Of a stretch of 64,000 nucleotides of DNA, positions 25,129 to 33,909 are shown piece after piece. The notes under the pieces are model-generated. The model was not told the DNA's origin. It ran no database searches and worked only from the letters and a program-made list of their open reading frames with translations. The position numbers were made by a program, and so were the translations under genes. The stretch lies in assembly GCA_902762355.1 (NCBI GenBank), contig CACWNR010000006.1:1-64000 (forward strand), in the 5' to 3' direction. Source of the DNA: an uncultured Bacteroidales bacterium. GTDB lineage: Bacteria > Bacteroidota > Bacteroidia > Bacteroidales > Paludibacteraceae. Every line of letters begins with the position of its first letter. Within the stretch, counting starts at the first letter, position 1.

Positions 25129-26063
25129 ACTTTTTCATCGTTGTACCGGCGAACGAAATAACCCGGTCGGTTCTTGGTCTCGTTGAATACCCGGCCGAGG
25201 TATTCGCCTAACACGCCTATCGTGAGCAATTGAATACCTCCGAGGAAAAGGATGGTCACCATGATGGTCGGATAACCGGCTACCGGATCGCCGTAGAGCA
25301 AGGTCGTGATCAGGATGTACACCAGGTAGAGGAACGCTACGAACGAGACGCCGATACCCATATACATTGCGATGCGCAGCGGCGCTACCGTATAACTGGT
25401 CATGCCGTTGATGGCGAGGTTGACAAGTTGCGAGAAACGCCATTTGGACGAACCCTGCTGGCGCTCCAATTGGTCGTAGTAGATGCCTTTTTTCTTAAAT
25501 CCGATCCACGAGTACAGTCCTTTCGTGTTCCGCTCCGACTCACGCATCTTACGCAGTGCCTCCACGCATGTGCGGTCGAGCAGACGGAAGTCGCCGGTGT
25601 TCTTCTGGATCGGTACGCGCGTCAGGCGTTGCAGCATGGTGTAGTACCACTGCGAGGTCTTCTTCTTGAACCACGACTCACGGCTCGAGCGGCGCTGGGC
25701 ATAGACATCGTCGTATCCTTCTTCCCACCATTGGAGCATCTCCGGGATGGCCGAGATAGGATGCTGCATGTCGGCATCCATGATGATGACCGCATCGCCT
25801 TTCGCATAATCGAAACCTGCCATCATCGCTACCTCCTTGCCGTAGTTACGCGAGAGATCGATATACGACCAGTGCGCGGGATCGGCATGGTGAAGCGACT
25901 CCATCTTATCCAGCGTACCATCGGTACTGCCGTCGTTGACGAGCAGAAACTCCCACTCATAAGCAGGGTTATCTGCAAGCACCTGATGCATGCATTCCTG
26001 CAGGTGGTCAAAACATGCCTCTTCGTTGTAGGCGGGCAGAAGAATGGTGATTTTCTTTTTCAT
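25125..26063 (-). CDS. GtrB/ArnC-like polyprenyl-phosphate glycosyltransferase (GT2)
   Basis: A 312-residue protein. Residues 1-230 are a GT2 domain ('TILLPAYNEE' nucleotide site, 'NDGSTDGTLD', 'DADMQHP' as the D-x-D, 'RRSSRESWFKKKTSQ'), then two transmembrane helices near residues 235-300, the layout of GtrB/DPM1/ArnC. It should load a sugar onto undecaprenyl phosphate at the inner leaflet. The ATG at 26063 is used; a TTG three codons upstream abuts the previous stop. It sits between GtrA-deacetylase and GT87. Confidence 0.9.
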   Translation of the reverse strand: MKKKITILLPAYNEEACFDHLQECMHQVLADNPAYEWEFLLVNDGSTDGTLDKMESLHHADPAHWSYIDLSRNYGKEVAMMAGFDYAKGDAVIIMDADMQHPISAIPEMLQWWEEGYDDVYAQRRSSRESWFKKKTSQWYYTMLQRLTRVPIQKNTGDFRLLDRTCVEALRKMRESERNTKGLYSWIGFKKKGIYYDQLERQQGSSKWRFSQLVNLAINGMTSYTVAPLRIAMYMGIGVSFVAFLYLVYILITTLLYGDPVAGYPTIMVTILFLGGIQLLTIGVLGEYLGRVFNETKNRPGYFVRRYNDEKV

Positions 26064-26072
26064 AACCGGCAA

Positions 26073-27236
26073 TTATTTTGTTTGAGCAAACTCATGATAC
26101 GTGACGAACTCCGCTCCGCGGGATTGGAGATTCACGATCACCGCTTTCAGCCGTTCGTACATAGGCGCACCGGCATGATGGCGGATGATAAACGGCAGTT
26201 TCCATTCCGGGTGTTCTCCTAACGGATAAAACTCCCAGGGATGGAAATAGGTATTGAAATAACCATCGTGACGCAATGTGCGGCGCACGAGCGATTGGTA
26301 CAACCACAGCGGGAAGTTATGCAGCGCCAACCAGAAAAGCGGGATCCGTAACCACGGGCTCACCGAGGCCGGAATCTGCAACACCTCCTGTTTGTAGAAC
26401 CACGTGCGCGGCATGTCGAGGTGCATGTAGCGTCCGGGAATGAACGCCGGGTTGAGCGAGGCGTTATACGCGTAGCCCTGCTGCTTGAGTTCCTGATTGT
26501 CCACGGGGAACATACGCGGCTGACGATAACCGTACACCGGCTGTCCCGTCAGTTGTTCCAGGATGCGTTTGGATTCGATCACATGCTCCGGTTTAGGCTG
26601 CCAATGATCGCATCCGTGCGAGGCGACCTCATGCCCCTCGCGCACAATCCGCGCCATGAGTTCCGGTGCATTCTGCGCAAAATTAGCGGTGCAGAAGAAG
26701 GTAGCATGGATGCCGCATTCTTTCAGACAATCGAGTATGCGCGTGGTACCGAAGCGAGACACCTCCATGCCCTGCGAGATCGGATCCCATTCCACGCCAT
26801 GCTCCAGCGGTACGTCGTACTCCTCGGTGTCGAACGAGAGTAGCACCTTACCTTCTATCGCGCGCGCCGGAAAATGGTACACGAGGTACAGCACCGCGTA
26901 CTGCACCAGCATCGCCACACCCATCACCAAGATAGGCGCAATAAGACGATGAATACCCAGCCAAAGGAACAGATTGAGCAAGATTATATGCAGCACGAAG
27001 TTCAGTGCGTGACTGCCGGCAAAGCCGACAAAACGTCCCCAGGTGGGACGAGAAGAGAACGTGAAATAACTGGTTGCGAAGAAATTACCGATAAAACTGA
27101 TCAGGTAACCGGCTATATACGCTGCATTCACCGGTGCAGACACCAACAGCAGCATATAATAAATACCATAGTGGACTGCCGCGGCGCAGCAGCCCACTAT
27201 ACAAAATCGGAGAAATGATCGGTATTTCTCGCGCAT
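26073..27236 (-). CDS. GtrA-like flippase fused to a polysaccharide deacetylase
   Basis: A 387-residue two-domain protein. Residues about 8-125 contain four hydrophobic helices and the GtrA pattern ('FLRFCIVGCCAAAVHYGIYY', 'SFIGNFFATSYFTF'). Residues about 130-387 are a NodB-type deacetylase resembling the XrtA-associated/ArnD-like group: 'LLSFDTEEYD' (metal Asp), 'SHGCDH' (metal His pair), 'GYRQPRM' and 'FHPWEFYP'. GtrA termini are cytoplasmic in the model family, which would place the deacetylase inside, next to GtrB. This suggests a lipid-linked N-acetyl sugar that is deacetylated before flipping (inference). Cotranscribed with serS upstream. Confidence 0.88.
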   Translation of the reverse strand: MREKYRSFLRFCIVGCCAAAVHYGIYYMLLLVSAPVNAAYIAGYLISFIGNFFATSYFTFSSRPTWGRFVGFAGSHALNFVLHIILLNLFLWLGIHRLIAPILVMGVAMLVQYAVLYLVYHFPARAIEGKVLLSFDTEEYDVPLEHGVEWDPISQGMEVSRFGTTRILDCLKECGIHATFFCTANFAQNAPELMARIVREGHEVASHGCDHWQPKPEHVIESKRILEQLTGQPVYGYRQPRMFPVDNQELKQQGYAYNASLNPAFIPGRYMHLDMPRTWFYKQEVLQIPASVSPWLRIPLFWLALHNFPLWLYQSLVRRTLRHDGYFNTYFHPWEFYPLGEHPEWKLPFIIRHHAGAPMYERLKAVIVNLQSRGAEFVTYHEFAQTK

Positions 27237-27252
27237 ACCTGCGTCCTCCTTA

Positions 27253-28566
27253 TTAGCGTATCATGTCGTCGCCGAAGAACGGCTGCAATGCTTTCGGGAT
27301 ACGAATTCCTTCTTCGCATTGGTTGTTCTCCAACAGCGCTGCTACGATACGCGGGAGAGCGAGTGCTGAACCGTTGAGGGTGTGGCAGAGTGCCACTTTC
27401 TTATCCTCTGCACGGCGGTAACGACACTTGAGGCGGTTAGCCTGATAGGTGTCGAAATTCGATGTGCTGGATACCTCCAACCAACGGTGTTGTGCCTCGG
27501 AGTACACCTCGAAGTCATAACAGAGCGCAGCGGTAAACGACATATCGCCGCCGGAGAGTCGGAGGATACGGTAGGGCAGTTCCAGTTTCTGGAGCAGACC
27601 CTCTACGTGCTCGAGCATCTCCTTGTGCGATGCGTCCGAATGTTCGGGCGTGTCGATACGTACGATCTCGATCTTCGAGAACTCATGCAGACGGTTCAGA
27701 CCGCGTACATCCTTGCCGTAACTACCTGCCTCGCGACGGAAACACTCCGTGTAAGCGCAGTTCTTGATCGGCAGTTGTGCCTCGTCGAGGATGACATCGC
27801 GATAGAGGTTCGTCACAGGCACCTCGGCTGTCGGTATGAGATAGAGGTCGTCCACCTCGCAGTGGTACATCTGACCCTCTTTATCCGGCAACTGACCCGT
27901 TCCGTAACCCGATGCAGCGTTCACTACCGTCGGCGGCATGATCTCCGTATAACCGGCTTTGTTAGCTTCCGCAAGGAAGAAATTGATCAGCGCACGTTGC
28001 AGACGCGCACCTTGACCGATATACACGGGGAATCCTGCTCCCGAGATCTTCACGCCTAGGTCAAAATCGATGAGGTTGTACTTCTTCGCCAATTCCCAAT
28101 GAGGTAATTTGGCTTCGTCGTTATTCACCTCTCCAACCCAGGTACCTACGGTGTCACCACCGTGGTGGGGTACGTTCGATTTGACTACGAGGTTATCCTC
28201 TGCAGCAGCGCCTTCGGGTACGATGTCGTAGGGTACGTTCGGGATGGTGAGCAGCAGTTTGGTCTGTGCCTCTTCCGCTGCGGCCATCTTCTGATCGAAC
28301 TCCGCGATCTTTGCCTTGAGCTCTCCGGTCTGCGCTTTCGCTACTTCCGCTTCTGAGCGTTGACCTTTGGCCATCAGCATACCGATGGACTTGCTGATCT
28401 GATTCATCTGCGCTGCCGCTGCATCTTTCTCCTGCTGCGCGGCCTTGCGCTCTCCATCAAGACGAAGCACTTCGTCGATTGCCTCTGCGGCGCCTGAGAA
28501 GTGCTTCTTGTTGAGACCGGCAATGACTTTCGCCTTGTCGTCGTAAATCTGTTTTAAAGTTAACAT
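27253..28566 (-). CDS. serS: Seryl-tRNA synthetase
   Basis: A 437-residue class II synthetase. Residues 1-110 form the long antiparallel coiled coil that binds the tRNA-Ser long arm; motif 2 is in 'CFRREAGSYGKDVRGLNRLHEFSKIE' and motif 3 in 'LNGSALALPRIVAALLENNQ'. ATG 28566 (MLTLKQIYDDK) is the family start, two bases after the rpmA stop. It belongs to the rplU-rpmA-serS operon that continues into the sugar cassette. Confidence 0.96.
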   Translation of the reverse strand: MLTLKQIYDDKAKVIAGLNKKHFSGAAEAIDEVLRLDGERKAAQQEKDAAAAQMNQISKSIGMLMAKGQRSEAEVAKAQTGELKAKIAEFDQKMAAAEEAQTKLLLTIPNVPYDIVPEGAAAEDNLVVKSNVPHHGGDTVGTWVGEVNNDEAKLPHWELAKKYNLIDFDLGVKISGAGFPVYIGQGARLQRALINFFLAEANKAGYTEIMPPTVVNAASGYGTGQLPDKEGQMYHCEVDDLYLIPTAEVPVTNLYRDVILDEAQLPIKNCAYTECFRREAGSYGKDVRGLNRLHEFSKIEIVRIDTPEHSDASHKEMLEHVEGLLQKLELPYRILRLSGGDMSFTAALCYDFEVYSEAQHRWLEVSSTSNFDTYQANRLKCRYRRAEDKKVALCHTLNGSALALPRIVAALLENNQCEEGIRIPKALQPFFGDDMIR

Positions 28567-28568
28567 GT

Positions 28569-28829
28569 TTACGCCTCTACCGGTTGAATACTTACGTACG
28601 ATTTGTTGTCGCGTTTCTTGCGGAAAGTTACGATTCCGTCGCACAGAGCGAACAGCGTGTGGTCAGAACCCATACCCATGTTTTCACCCGGGTTGTGAAC
28701 CGTTCCACGTTGACGTACGATAATGTTACCTGCCTTTGCGAATTGACCACCAAAGATCTTCACGCCAAGACGTTTGCTTTCTGATTCACGGCCGTTCTTT
28801 GAACTACCGACACCTTTCTTGTGAGCCAT
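28569..28829 (-). CDS. rpmA: Ribosomal protein bL27
   Basis: 86 residues with '[24 protein letters not shown]' and '[10 protein letters not shown]', '[14 protein letters not shown]'. The N-terminus begins directly with A-H-K-K, so no Firmicutes-style cleavable extension. It follows rplU by 17 bases. Confidence 0.97.
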   Translation of the reverse strand: MAHKKGVGSSKNGRESESKRLGVKIFGGQFAKAGNIIVRQRGTVHNPGENMGMGSDHTLFALCDGIVTFRKKRDNKSYVSIQPVEA

Positions 28830-28846
28830 ACTGGTTGTCCTTTCTT

Positions 28847-29167
28847 TTAAGCAATAACAATTTCTTTAACAATTACGTTGGTCAAGTCCTGACGGTGACC
28901 GTTCAGCTTGCGATAACCTTTGCGACGTTTCTTGTGGAATACCAGCACTTTGTCACCGCGGCACTCGTTGTCGAGTACTTCGCAAACCACTTTTGCACCC
29001 TTTACATAAGGAGCACCAACTTTTACTTTACCCTCGTTGTCCAGAAGCAGCACGTTCTCAAACTCAACGGTTGCGCCTTTCTCGAGCTCGTTCATACGAT
29101 TGATGAACAGTTTCTTGCCAGCCTCTACTCTAAACTGCTGGCCTTTCATTTCTACAATTGCGTACAT
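28847..29167 (-). CDS. rplU: Ribosomal protein bL21
   Basis: 106 residues starting [20 protein letters not shown] and ending with the conserved '[17 protein letters not shown]' RNA-binding segment. First gene of the operon. Its 5' leader is about 105 nt and may carry autoregulatory structure, but I see no clear hairpin. Confidence 0.97.
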   Translation of the reverse strand: MYAIVEMKGQQFRVEAGKKLFINRMNELEKGATVEFENVLLLDNEGKVKVGAPYVKGAKVVCEVLDNECRGDKVLVFHKKRRKGYRKLNGHRQDLTNVIVKEIVIA

Positions 29168-29274
29168 TGACGATTGTTTTAATGGGTTAGGGCGGTGCGG
29201 CGAGCGTTATACGAAACACTACTTATACGAGCCTGATCCGCAAAAAAAATACTGCTTTCTTTCAAAAGCGGCTG

Positions 29275-29306
29275 CAAAATTACTGCTTTTTTTTGAATTG
29301 ACCAAA
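29275..29306 (-). promoter_or_regulatory. Promoter of the rplU operon
   Basis: Minus strand: -33 TTTGGTCAATTC (from 29306), A-tract, -7 TAATTTTG (29282-29275). The stretch 29168-29348 otherwise holds only this promoter, the leader and A/T-rich DNA. Confidence 0.75.
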
Positions 29307-29348
29307 AAAATCACGCTTTTTTTTCAAAAAAAGTGCATTTTATGTATT

Positions 29349-31697
29349 TTAGATAGCATCGAGCAGGATGAATGCTGCCCAAAAACGCGGATGATCATAA
29401 TCCGGGTCAGCCCGTAGAGCCTGTTGGGCTTTGCGCAAGGCACTGAGTTTGGACTCGCCCGCGATGAGGTGTTGGTAGAACGCACACATGAAGAGCCGTG
29501 TCGCGTTATCATCGACTGTCCACAGACTCATCATCATCGTGTGCACACCGGCTTTCTTGAAGCCCCGTTGCAGACCGGCGATGCCATCGACGGTGATGTC
29601 TCCTAAGCCGGTCTTACAAGCCGAGAGCACGACGATCTCCGTGTTCTGCAGATCCATCGCCGCGATCTCCCCCGCGGTGAGCACACCGTCATACGTGCGA
29701 CCCTCTTGTTGAGCACCTGTCCACGAAGAAGCCGAGTGCGCCAGCAGCAGACCGCTACGCGCCATGGCGTAGTCCTCGATATTCACTTTCTGCCGTTCGG
29801 TCAACCGCACAAACTGCACGTTCTGTTGCGCCATGTTATCAGCCCGTTTATGCTTGATATAGAAGCCGTGGGTGGCGATGTGTATGACCTGCGGCGCGTG
29901 ACCGGAGAAGGCCATGAACGACTCTTCGGTGGCTTCATCGCCGGTGAACAGACTGTCGGTCAAGAGGATGGAGTCGAGGGCTTGTACCTCGATCAGCGTG
30001 GCGGGCAGGTACTCCACCTCGTGGTCGGTCTGGTTATCCTTCGTGTAGTGGATTCCTCCGTAGAGCACGGCGGTCAGCGTGCTATCTTTGCGCTGCGCAC
30101 GGCAGAGCTCGCGGGACGAAGAGACGCGCACGAGGTGATAGGTGTCGAAGATCGTTCCCTCGTCTTCCGTCGCCAGGTACTCGATGCCCGTGAGGTAGAA
30201 AAGGCCGTCCGGTGCGAAATAGATCGTCTCGTTCGGTTGGACAGCAGCGGCTTGGAGGATCGGTTGCCAGATGAGATCCGTCACCTCCGGCATGCGGTAG
30301 AGGCGGGGTAGGTTACACAGATGCGTGAGCGTGTCGATCGTGCCGATGGTCACGAGTTGAGGGGCGGACCAATCATGGCGCATGACGAGAGCCTGCATGT
30401 AGCGGTTATCATCGGCATCGGCGGTCACGATGAACTCCACGGCGACCTCTTGCTCGCCCAACTGCTGTTGGACATCGCGGTAGGTGAGATCGATGAGTCG
30501 GGTGAAATCGCCGACGGTATGGCTCTGCTTGAGGATCTCCAGTTCGACCATCCGGGCGTTCTGCCGTTGTTTGGCGCGGCGCATCTCGCGGCGCAGGGCG
30601 TGGAGACTGTCCAACGCGGCTTGGTTACCATGCTCCCGCAGCAGGCTCTCCAGTTCGGTCTCGGTGGAGAGTAACAATCCTTTCTCGATGAGCACGTTGT
30701 CGTAGATGAACGCATTGACGCTGTCCGGATGGGGTGCGAGGGCACAGAGGGACACGTTCTGGTGGAAGTACCAGGCGTAGTTATTGACCCACGTGCGGCG
30801 GCGGGTCTGCGCGGTCATCCAGAGGAACTCGTTCTTCAGCGCCGTCCGTTTGGTCTCGAGACTCTGTCTCAGCAGCGGTAGGGCGGTGCGCCAATCGTTA
30901 CGTTGCACACCTATCCAGGCTCGGTTCTCGGCGATGACGTCCGCGTAGATACCGGCCGAGTCGTGGCGCGTCACGTAGTCCATCCATACGAGCGCGCTGT
31001 CGTACTGCGCTTGCTGGGCATGCGAGGCCGCGAGCCGGATAGCCGCTTTGAGGCGGTAGTCAGAGGGTAGGTCAGGGGTGGTAAGGAGGGTGTGTAAAGC
31101 CTCGTGAGCTTCGGGGGAATCGGGGGCACTCTGTACGTACAGCAGCACGGTCTCGCACCAGATACTGCGGTAGGCGCGCTCGAGATCCTCGAGCATGGTG
31201 TGTTTTGGGGTACCGGGCGTGGTGGCCTTCTTGGTAGCCGTCCATTGATCGGCCATGCGCTTGAAAGAAGCGGCGGTGGCGGGGAGGTCAGCATCCGCCA
31301 GAAAAGCATCGACCACCTCGCGTGGCGCGGCAGCAAAGCAGTCCGACAACGCACCCCAGCTGACCTGCACCACGTCTTGTAGTATTTCGCCGGCTTCAGC
31401 TACGCCTTCGTAGTCATTCGTCTGGAGCCATACCGGCAGCCGGTGCGTGATGTAATGCTTGGCATCATCGAAGGCGCCAAGGGCATTCTTCGTCGCTTCG
31501 CCCACATGACCGATGAGCGAATGCAGATACGCCAGATCCACCTCTGCTCCGATCCGCTCAACGGCATCCTCCTCCGTGCAGGCCTCGATGAGACGGGTGC
31601 ACTGCACGATCGCCTCGTCGTACTGACCGGCTTGCTCCAGCGAGTCGATACTGAACTGGAGCGATGAGAGCACTATGGTGAGGATGAGTGCGAGCAT
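29349..31697 (-). CDS. TPR-CHAT protease-like protein, exported
   Basis: A 782-residue protein with an N-terminal hydrophobic signal (MLALILTIVLSSLQFS). Residues about 20-380 are helical TPR-like repeats ('QAGQYDEAIVQCTRLIEA' and similar). The last 300 residues form a CHAT domain, a caspase-fold protease relative of separase and gingipain: catalytic His in 'QVIHIATHGFY' and Cys in 'VVLSACKTGLGD', with 'GIAGLQRGFKKAGVHTMMMSLW' after it. Both dyad residues are present, so activity is plausible. It is the last gene of the caspase cassette, three bases after the Arg-rich gene. Confidence 0.88.
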   Translation of the reverse strand: MLALILTIVLSSLQFSIDSLEQAGQYDEAIVQCTRLIEACTEEDAVERIGAEVDLAYLHSLIGHVGEATKNALGAFDDAKHYITHRLPVWLQTNDYEGVAEAGEILQDVVQVSWGALSDCFAAAPREVVDAFLADADLPATAASFKRMADQWTATKKATTPGTPKHTMLEDLERAYRSIWCETVLLYVQSAPDSPEAHEALHTLLTTPDLPSDYRLKAAIRLAASHAQQAQYDSALVWMDYVTRHDSAGIYADVIAENRAWIGVQRNDWRTALPLLRQSLETKRTALKNEFLWMTAQTRRRTWVNNYAWYFHQNVSLCALAPHPDSVNAFIYDNVLIEKGLLLSTETELESLLREHGNQAALDSLHALRREMRRAKQRQNARMVELEILKQSHTVGDFTRLIDLTYRDVQQQLGEQEVAVEFIVTADADDNRYMQALVMRHDWSAPQLVTIGTIDTLTHLCNLPRLYRMPEVTDLIWQPILQAAAVQPNETIYFAPDGLFYLTGIEYLATEDEGTIFDTYHLVRVSSSRELCRAQRKDSTLTAVLYGGIHYTKDNQTDHEVEYLPATLIEVQALDSILLTDSLFTGDEATEESFMAFSGHAPQVIHIATHGFYIKHKRADNMAQQNVQFVRLTERQKVNIEDYAMARSGLLLAHSASSWTGAQQEGRTYDGVLTAGEIAAMDLQNTEIVVLSACKTGLGDITVDGIAGLQRGFKKAGVHTMMMSLWTVDDNATRLFMCAFYQHLIAGESKLSALRKAQQALRADPDYDHPRFWAAFILLDAI

Positions 31698-31700
31698 GGG

Positions 31701-32108
31701 TCAGACGGTGGGTCCTTCTTCGACCCTTCTGTAGCGCTGACGAACGCGTAGTCGGCGCGGGTCATTGTTATTACGCCGGTTACGGCGTTGTTTGTCTCGG
31801 TCACGTCGGTTGCGGCGGTTTCGACGGTTGGCGTTCTCGTCATTCGAGCCTGCCCCTTCTTCGTCTTCCTCGAGCGTGTTCTCGTTCTCCGGCATCTCGC
31901 AGGCCAGCATCATACTCAGCATCATCACCTCGAGGTCATCGAAGAGAGCCCTGCCTTTGCGCTCTTTGGTGAGTTTCTTGAGGGTGTATTCCGCCGCTTT
32001 ACGACCGGAGGTGGCCATCTTCTTGGCACGTTGCGTGTCGGCATGAGCCATCATAGTGATGCACACCATACACACGATCACACCTATCCAAAAGATGACC
32101 CGTTGCAT
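31701..32108 (-). CDS. Small exported protein with acidic linker and Arg-rich tail
   Basis: A 135-residue protein with signal peptide MQRVIFWIGVIVCMVCITMM-AHA. The mature part has a Lys-rich helical region (residues 25-70), an acidic linker (about 73-92) and a tail from 94 to 128 that contains about 18 Arg with Asn spacers (R-R-N-R-R repeats). I know no family for it. It lies between a caspase-like protease and a CHAT protein, two bases after the caspase stop; an Arg-rich tail is a natural target for Arg/Lys-specific metacaspases, so it may be a substrate (inference). ATG 32108 is chosen for the signal peptide. Confidence 0.65.
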   Translation of the reverse strand: MQRVIFWIGVIVCMVCITMMAHADTQRAKKMATSGRKAAEYTLKKLTKERKGRALFDDLEVMMLSMMLACEMPENENTLEEDEEGAGSNDENANRRNRRNRRDRDKQRRNRRNNNDPRRLRVRQRYRRVEEGPTV

Positions 32109-32110
32109 GA

Positions 32111-33007
32111 TCAGAAGAAAAGAGCATCCGCTCCGGCCGCCGGTGTCTCTACCGCGGGGGTCTGCAGACAGGGAATGATATCCCGCATGACGGCGCGTAT
32201 CTTGTTTTCCAACTGAGCACACGTCAGTTGCTCAAAGCGATCCACCAACTGCGAGAGCGCGTAGGTGAGCGATCCGACCCCGTGATACTCGTAGTTGCAC
32301 TGCGTCGATTTGCAGGCGCTGATGAACACCCAGGCGATAGGATGGCCGCCGACAGGAGCCGTACGAACACCGGCAGGGATGATGAAATCATCGCGTACAC
32401 CGCGTACCACCAGGGGTTCGTTATCATCGTTCAATTCCCGGGTGCTACCGCCGCTATGACAGGCATCGGCTACGACGATGATCTTTCCTTTGTCACCCAC
32501 TTTCTTCCGCAGGTTGTAGAGGAACTCATTGAGCTCATCGTCGATCAGGTGGTTCTGTCCGGAGTATCCGCCGCGTTTGAAGATGAAGCCTTCTGCGGCT
32601 TTGTAACTGAGCGGGGCGTCGTAAGGCACCCATGCCTCGTCGTACCCACCGGCCTCGTCGCCGTTGGTGTCCGTGATACGCTGACCGTGGCCTGAGAAAT
32701 GGATATAAACGAAATCGCGTTTCTGGGACTGCTGGAGTAGGGTGGCGAAGGCATTACGGATCGCCTCTGCCGTAGCCTGCTCATTGACGAGCGTGATGAT
32801 GTCGCCGGGGTGGAAATCCTTCTGCTGCAGCATACTCACGACGGTAGGAACGTCCTTGTCGCCGTTGATCTTTGCCCACCCGGAGGACTCCGGATAAGCA
32901 CCGATGCCGATCACCAGTGCGCGGCGGGTCGCGGAGGCTTCCATGCCCGTGCATAATAGCAGCACGGCGAGCAACCAACAGTAGCCGATCTTAATCGCGC
33001 TTCTCAT
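32111..33007 (-). CDS. Caspase-family (C14) protease, exported
   Basis: A 298-residue protein with signal peptide (residues 1-25, ending M-E-A-S-A). The caspase p20-like fold follows: 'RRALVIGIGAYPE', catalytic His107 in 'YIHFSGHGQ' and Cys183 in 'VVADACHSGG'. Bacterial members (metacaspase/orthocaspase type) cut after Arg or Lys and may need calcium. An export signal on a caspase fold places it in the periplasm or outer surface. It leads the Arg-rich and CHAT genes. A terminator-like hairpin separates it from the lipoprotein gene, with no promoter between. Confidence 0.9.
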   Translation of the reverse strand: MRSAIKIGYCWLLAVLLLCTGMEASATRRALVIGIGAYPESSGWAKINGDKDVPTVVSMLQQKDFHPGDIITLVNEQATAEAIRNAFATLLQQSQKRDFVYIHFSGHGQRITDTNGDEAGGYDEAWVPYDAPLSYKAAEGFIFKRGGYSGQNHLIDDELNEFLYNLRKKVGDKGKIIVVADACHSGGSTRELNDDNEPLVVRGVRDDFIIPAGVRTAPVGGHPIAWVFISACKSTQCNYEYHGVGSLTYALSQLVDRFEQLTCAQLENKIRAVMRDIIPCLQTPAVETPAAGADALFF

Positions 33008-33024
33008 GTCTTGGGATTTTTAAA

Positions 33025-33057
33025 AGCCGACCTAAGGGATCGCCCATTAGGTCGGCT
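33025..33057 (-). terminator. Terminator-like hairpin between lipoprotein and caspase genes
   Basis: Inverted repeat AGCCGACCTAA ... TTAGGTCGGCT with an 11-base loop; on the minus strand it is followed by TTTAAAAAT. It should reduce read-through from the strongly promoted lipoprotein into the caspase-CHAT genes. Confidence 0.75.
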
Positions 33058-33077
33058 CTGATTCCGTATTGCCTGAA

Positions 33078-33806
33078 TTAGTTGGTCAGCAAGCAGTAGT
33101 TGTTATATACACTACCACGGTTGATCACCTTAACGCGGAACGGACCCGTCCAGCGCGGATAGAAACTAACGTAGCAGTTGCCGCTGTAGCTGTTGTCATA
33201 AACGATGCTGTTGCCGTTCTCGTCATAAATGTAGAGGTCGAGGTCGGTGTCACCGTCACCTACGATACCAACCTCAGCCAACTCACCACCGCGGAAGCGG
33301 ATGGTATAGGTGTCGCTGGTGTTACCATAGATACGATCGTAGTGTTGATACGGGCCATTGAGCGCACCGCGAGTAGCACCTGCAGCAGCAGCGAGCTTCT
33401 CCTCGATCTTAGCTGCACGAGCCAGGATAGCCTCGTCCTCGGCTGCCAGCTCCTTCGCGTCAGCGATCAGCTTCTCCGGAGTAATCTCAGCTTTCTCAGC
33501 TTTCTCACCCTCAGCGCCTTCGCCTTTCTCTACTTTGTATTGGTTGTCAGCCATGTCTTTGTCTGCTACCTCAGCAGGAGCAACTTCGCGATCCTCCATC
33601 GGAGCAGCGATCAGCATGTCTGCTGCTTGGAGAAGTGCCATAGGATCAGCATTCTCATAACCGTACTGTGCGAGCTCGGTGGAAACTTTCTTACCATCTA
33701 CGCGGGACTCTTGAACAGGAGCCTCGTCTTTTTGCTCGATGTTACCTTTACAAGAGATCATCATTGCGCTCAGAGCGATAAGAGCGAAATAGAAGGTCTT
33801 TTTCAT
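33078..33806 (-). CDS. Lipoprotein with coiled coil and PPC-like C-terminal domain
   Basis: A 242-residue protein with lipobox (M-M-I-S-C, Cys19). Residues about 60-150 are Ala/Glu/Lys-rich and probably helical ('EKLIADAKELAAEDEAILAR'). The last 80 residues resemble bacterial pre-peptidase C-terminal domains: 'GDGDTDLDLYIYDENGNSIV' and 'SGNCYVSFYPRWTGPFRVKV'. Such domains often accompany secreted proteases. It has its own strong promoter and is the first gene upstream of the caspase. ATG 33806 (MKKTFYF) is preferred to 33821. Confidence 0.78.
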   Translation of the reverse strand: MKKTFYFALIALSAMMISCKGNIEQKDEAPVQESRVDGKKVSTELAQYGYENADPMALLQAADMLIAAPMEDREVAPAEVADKDMADNQYKVEKGEGAEGEKAEKAEITPEKLIADAKELAAEDEAILARAAKIEEKLAAAAGATRGALNGPYQHYDRIYGNTSDTYTIRFRGGELAEVGIVGDGDTDLDLYIYDENGNSIVYDNSYSGNCYVSFYPRWTGPFRVKVINRGSVYNNYCLLTN

Positions 33807-33909
33807 GATGGTTGTGCCCACTTATATCCCATCGGGCATCGGTTCTTTTGAATAATAAATGATCTTGCCTACTCACTATGGCTTTTTGGCGTACTCCATA
33901 ATTTGGCTG

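Noticed and set aside
32228..32695. 155-codon plus-strand open frame opposite the caspase gene
   Set aside because: Shadow of the caspase coding sequence, with no start context or motifs.
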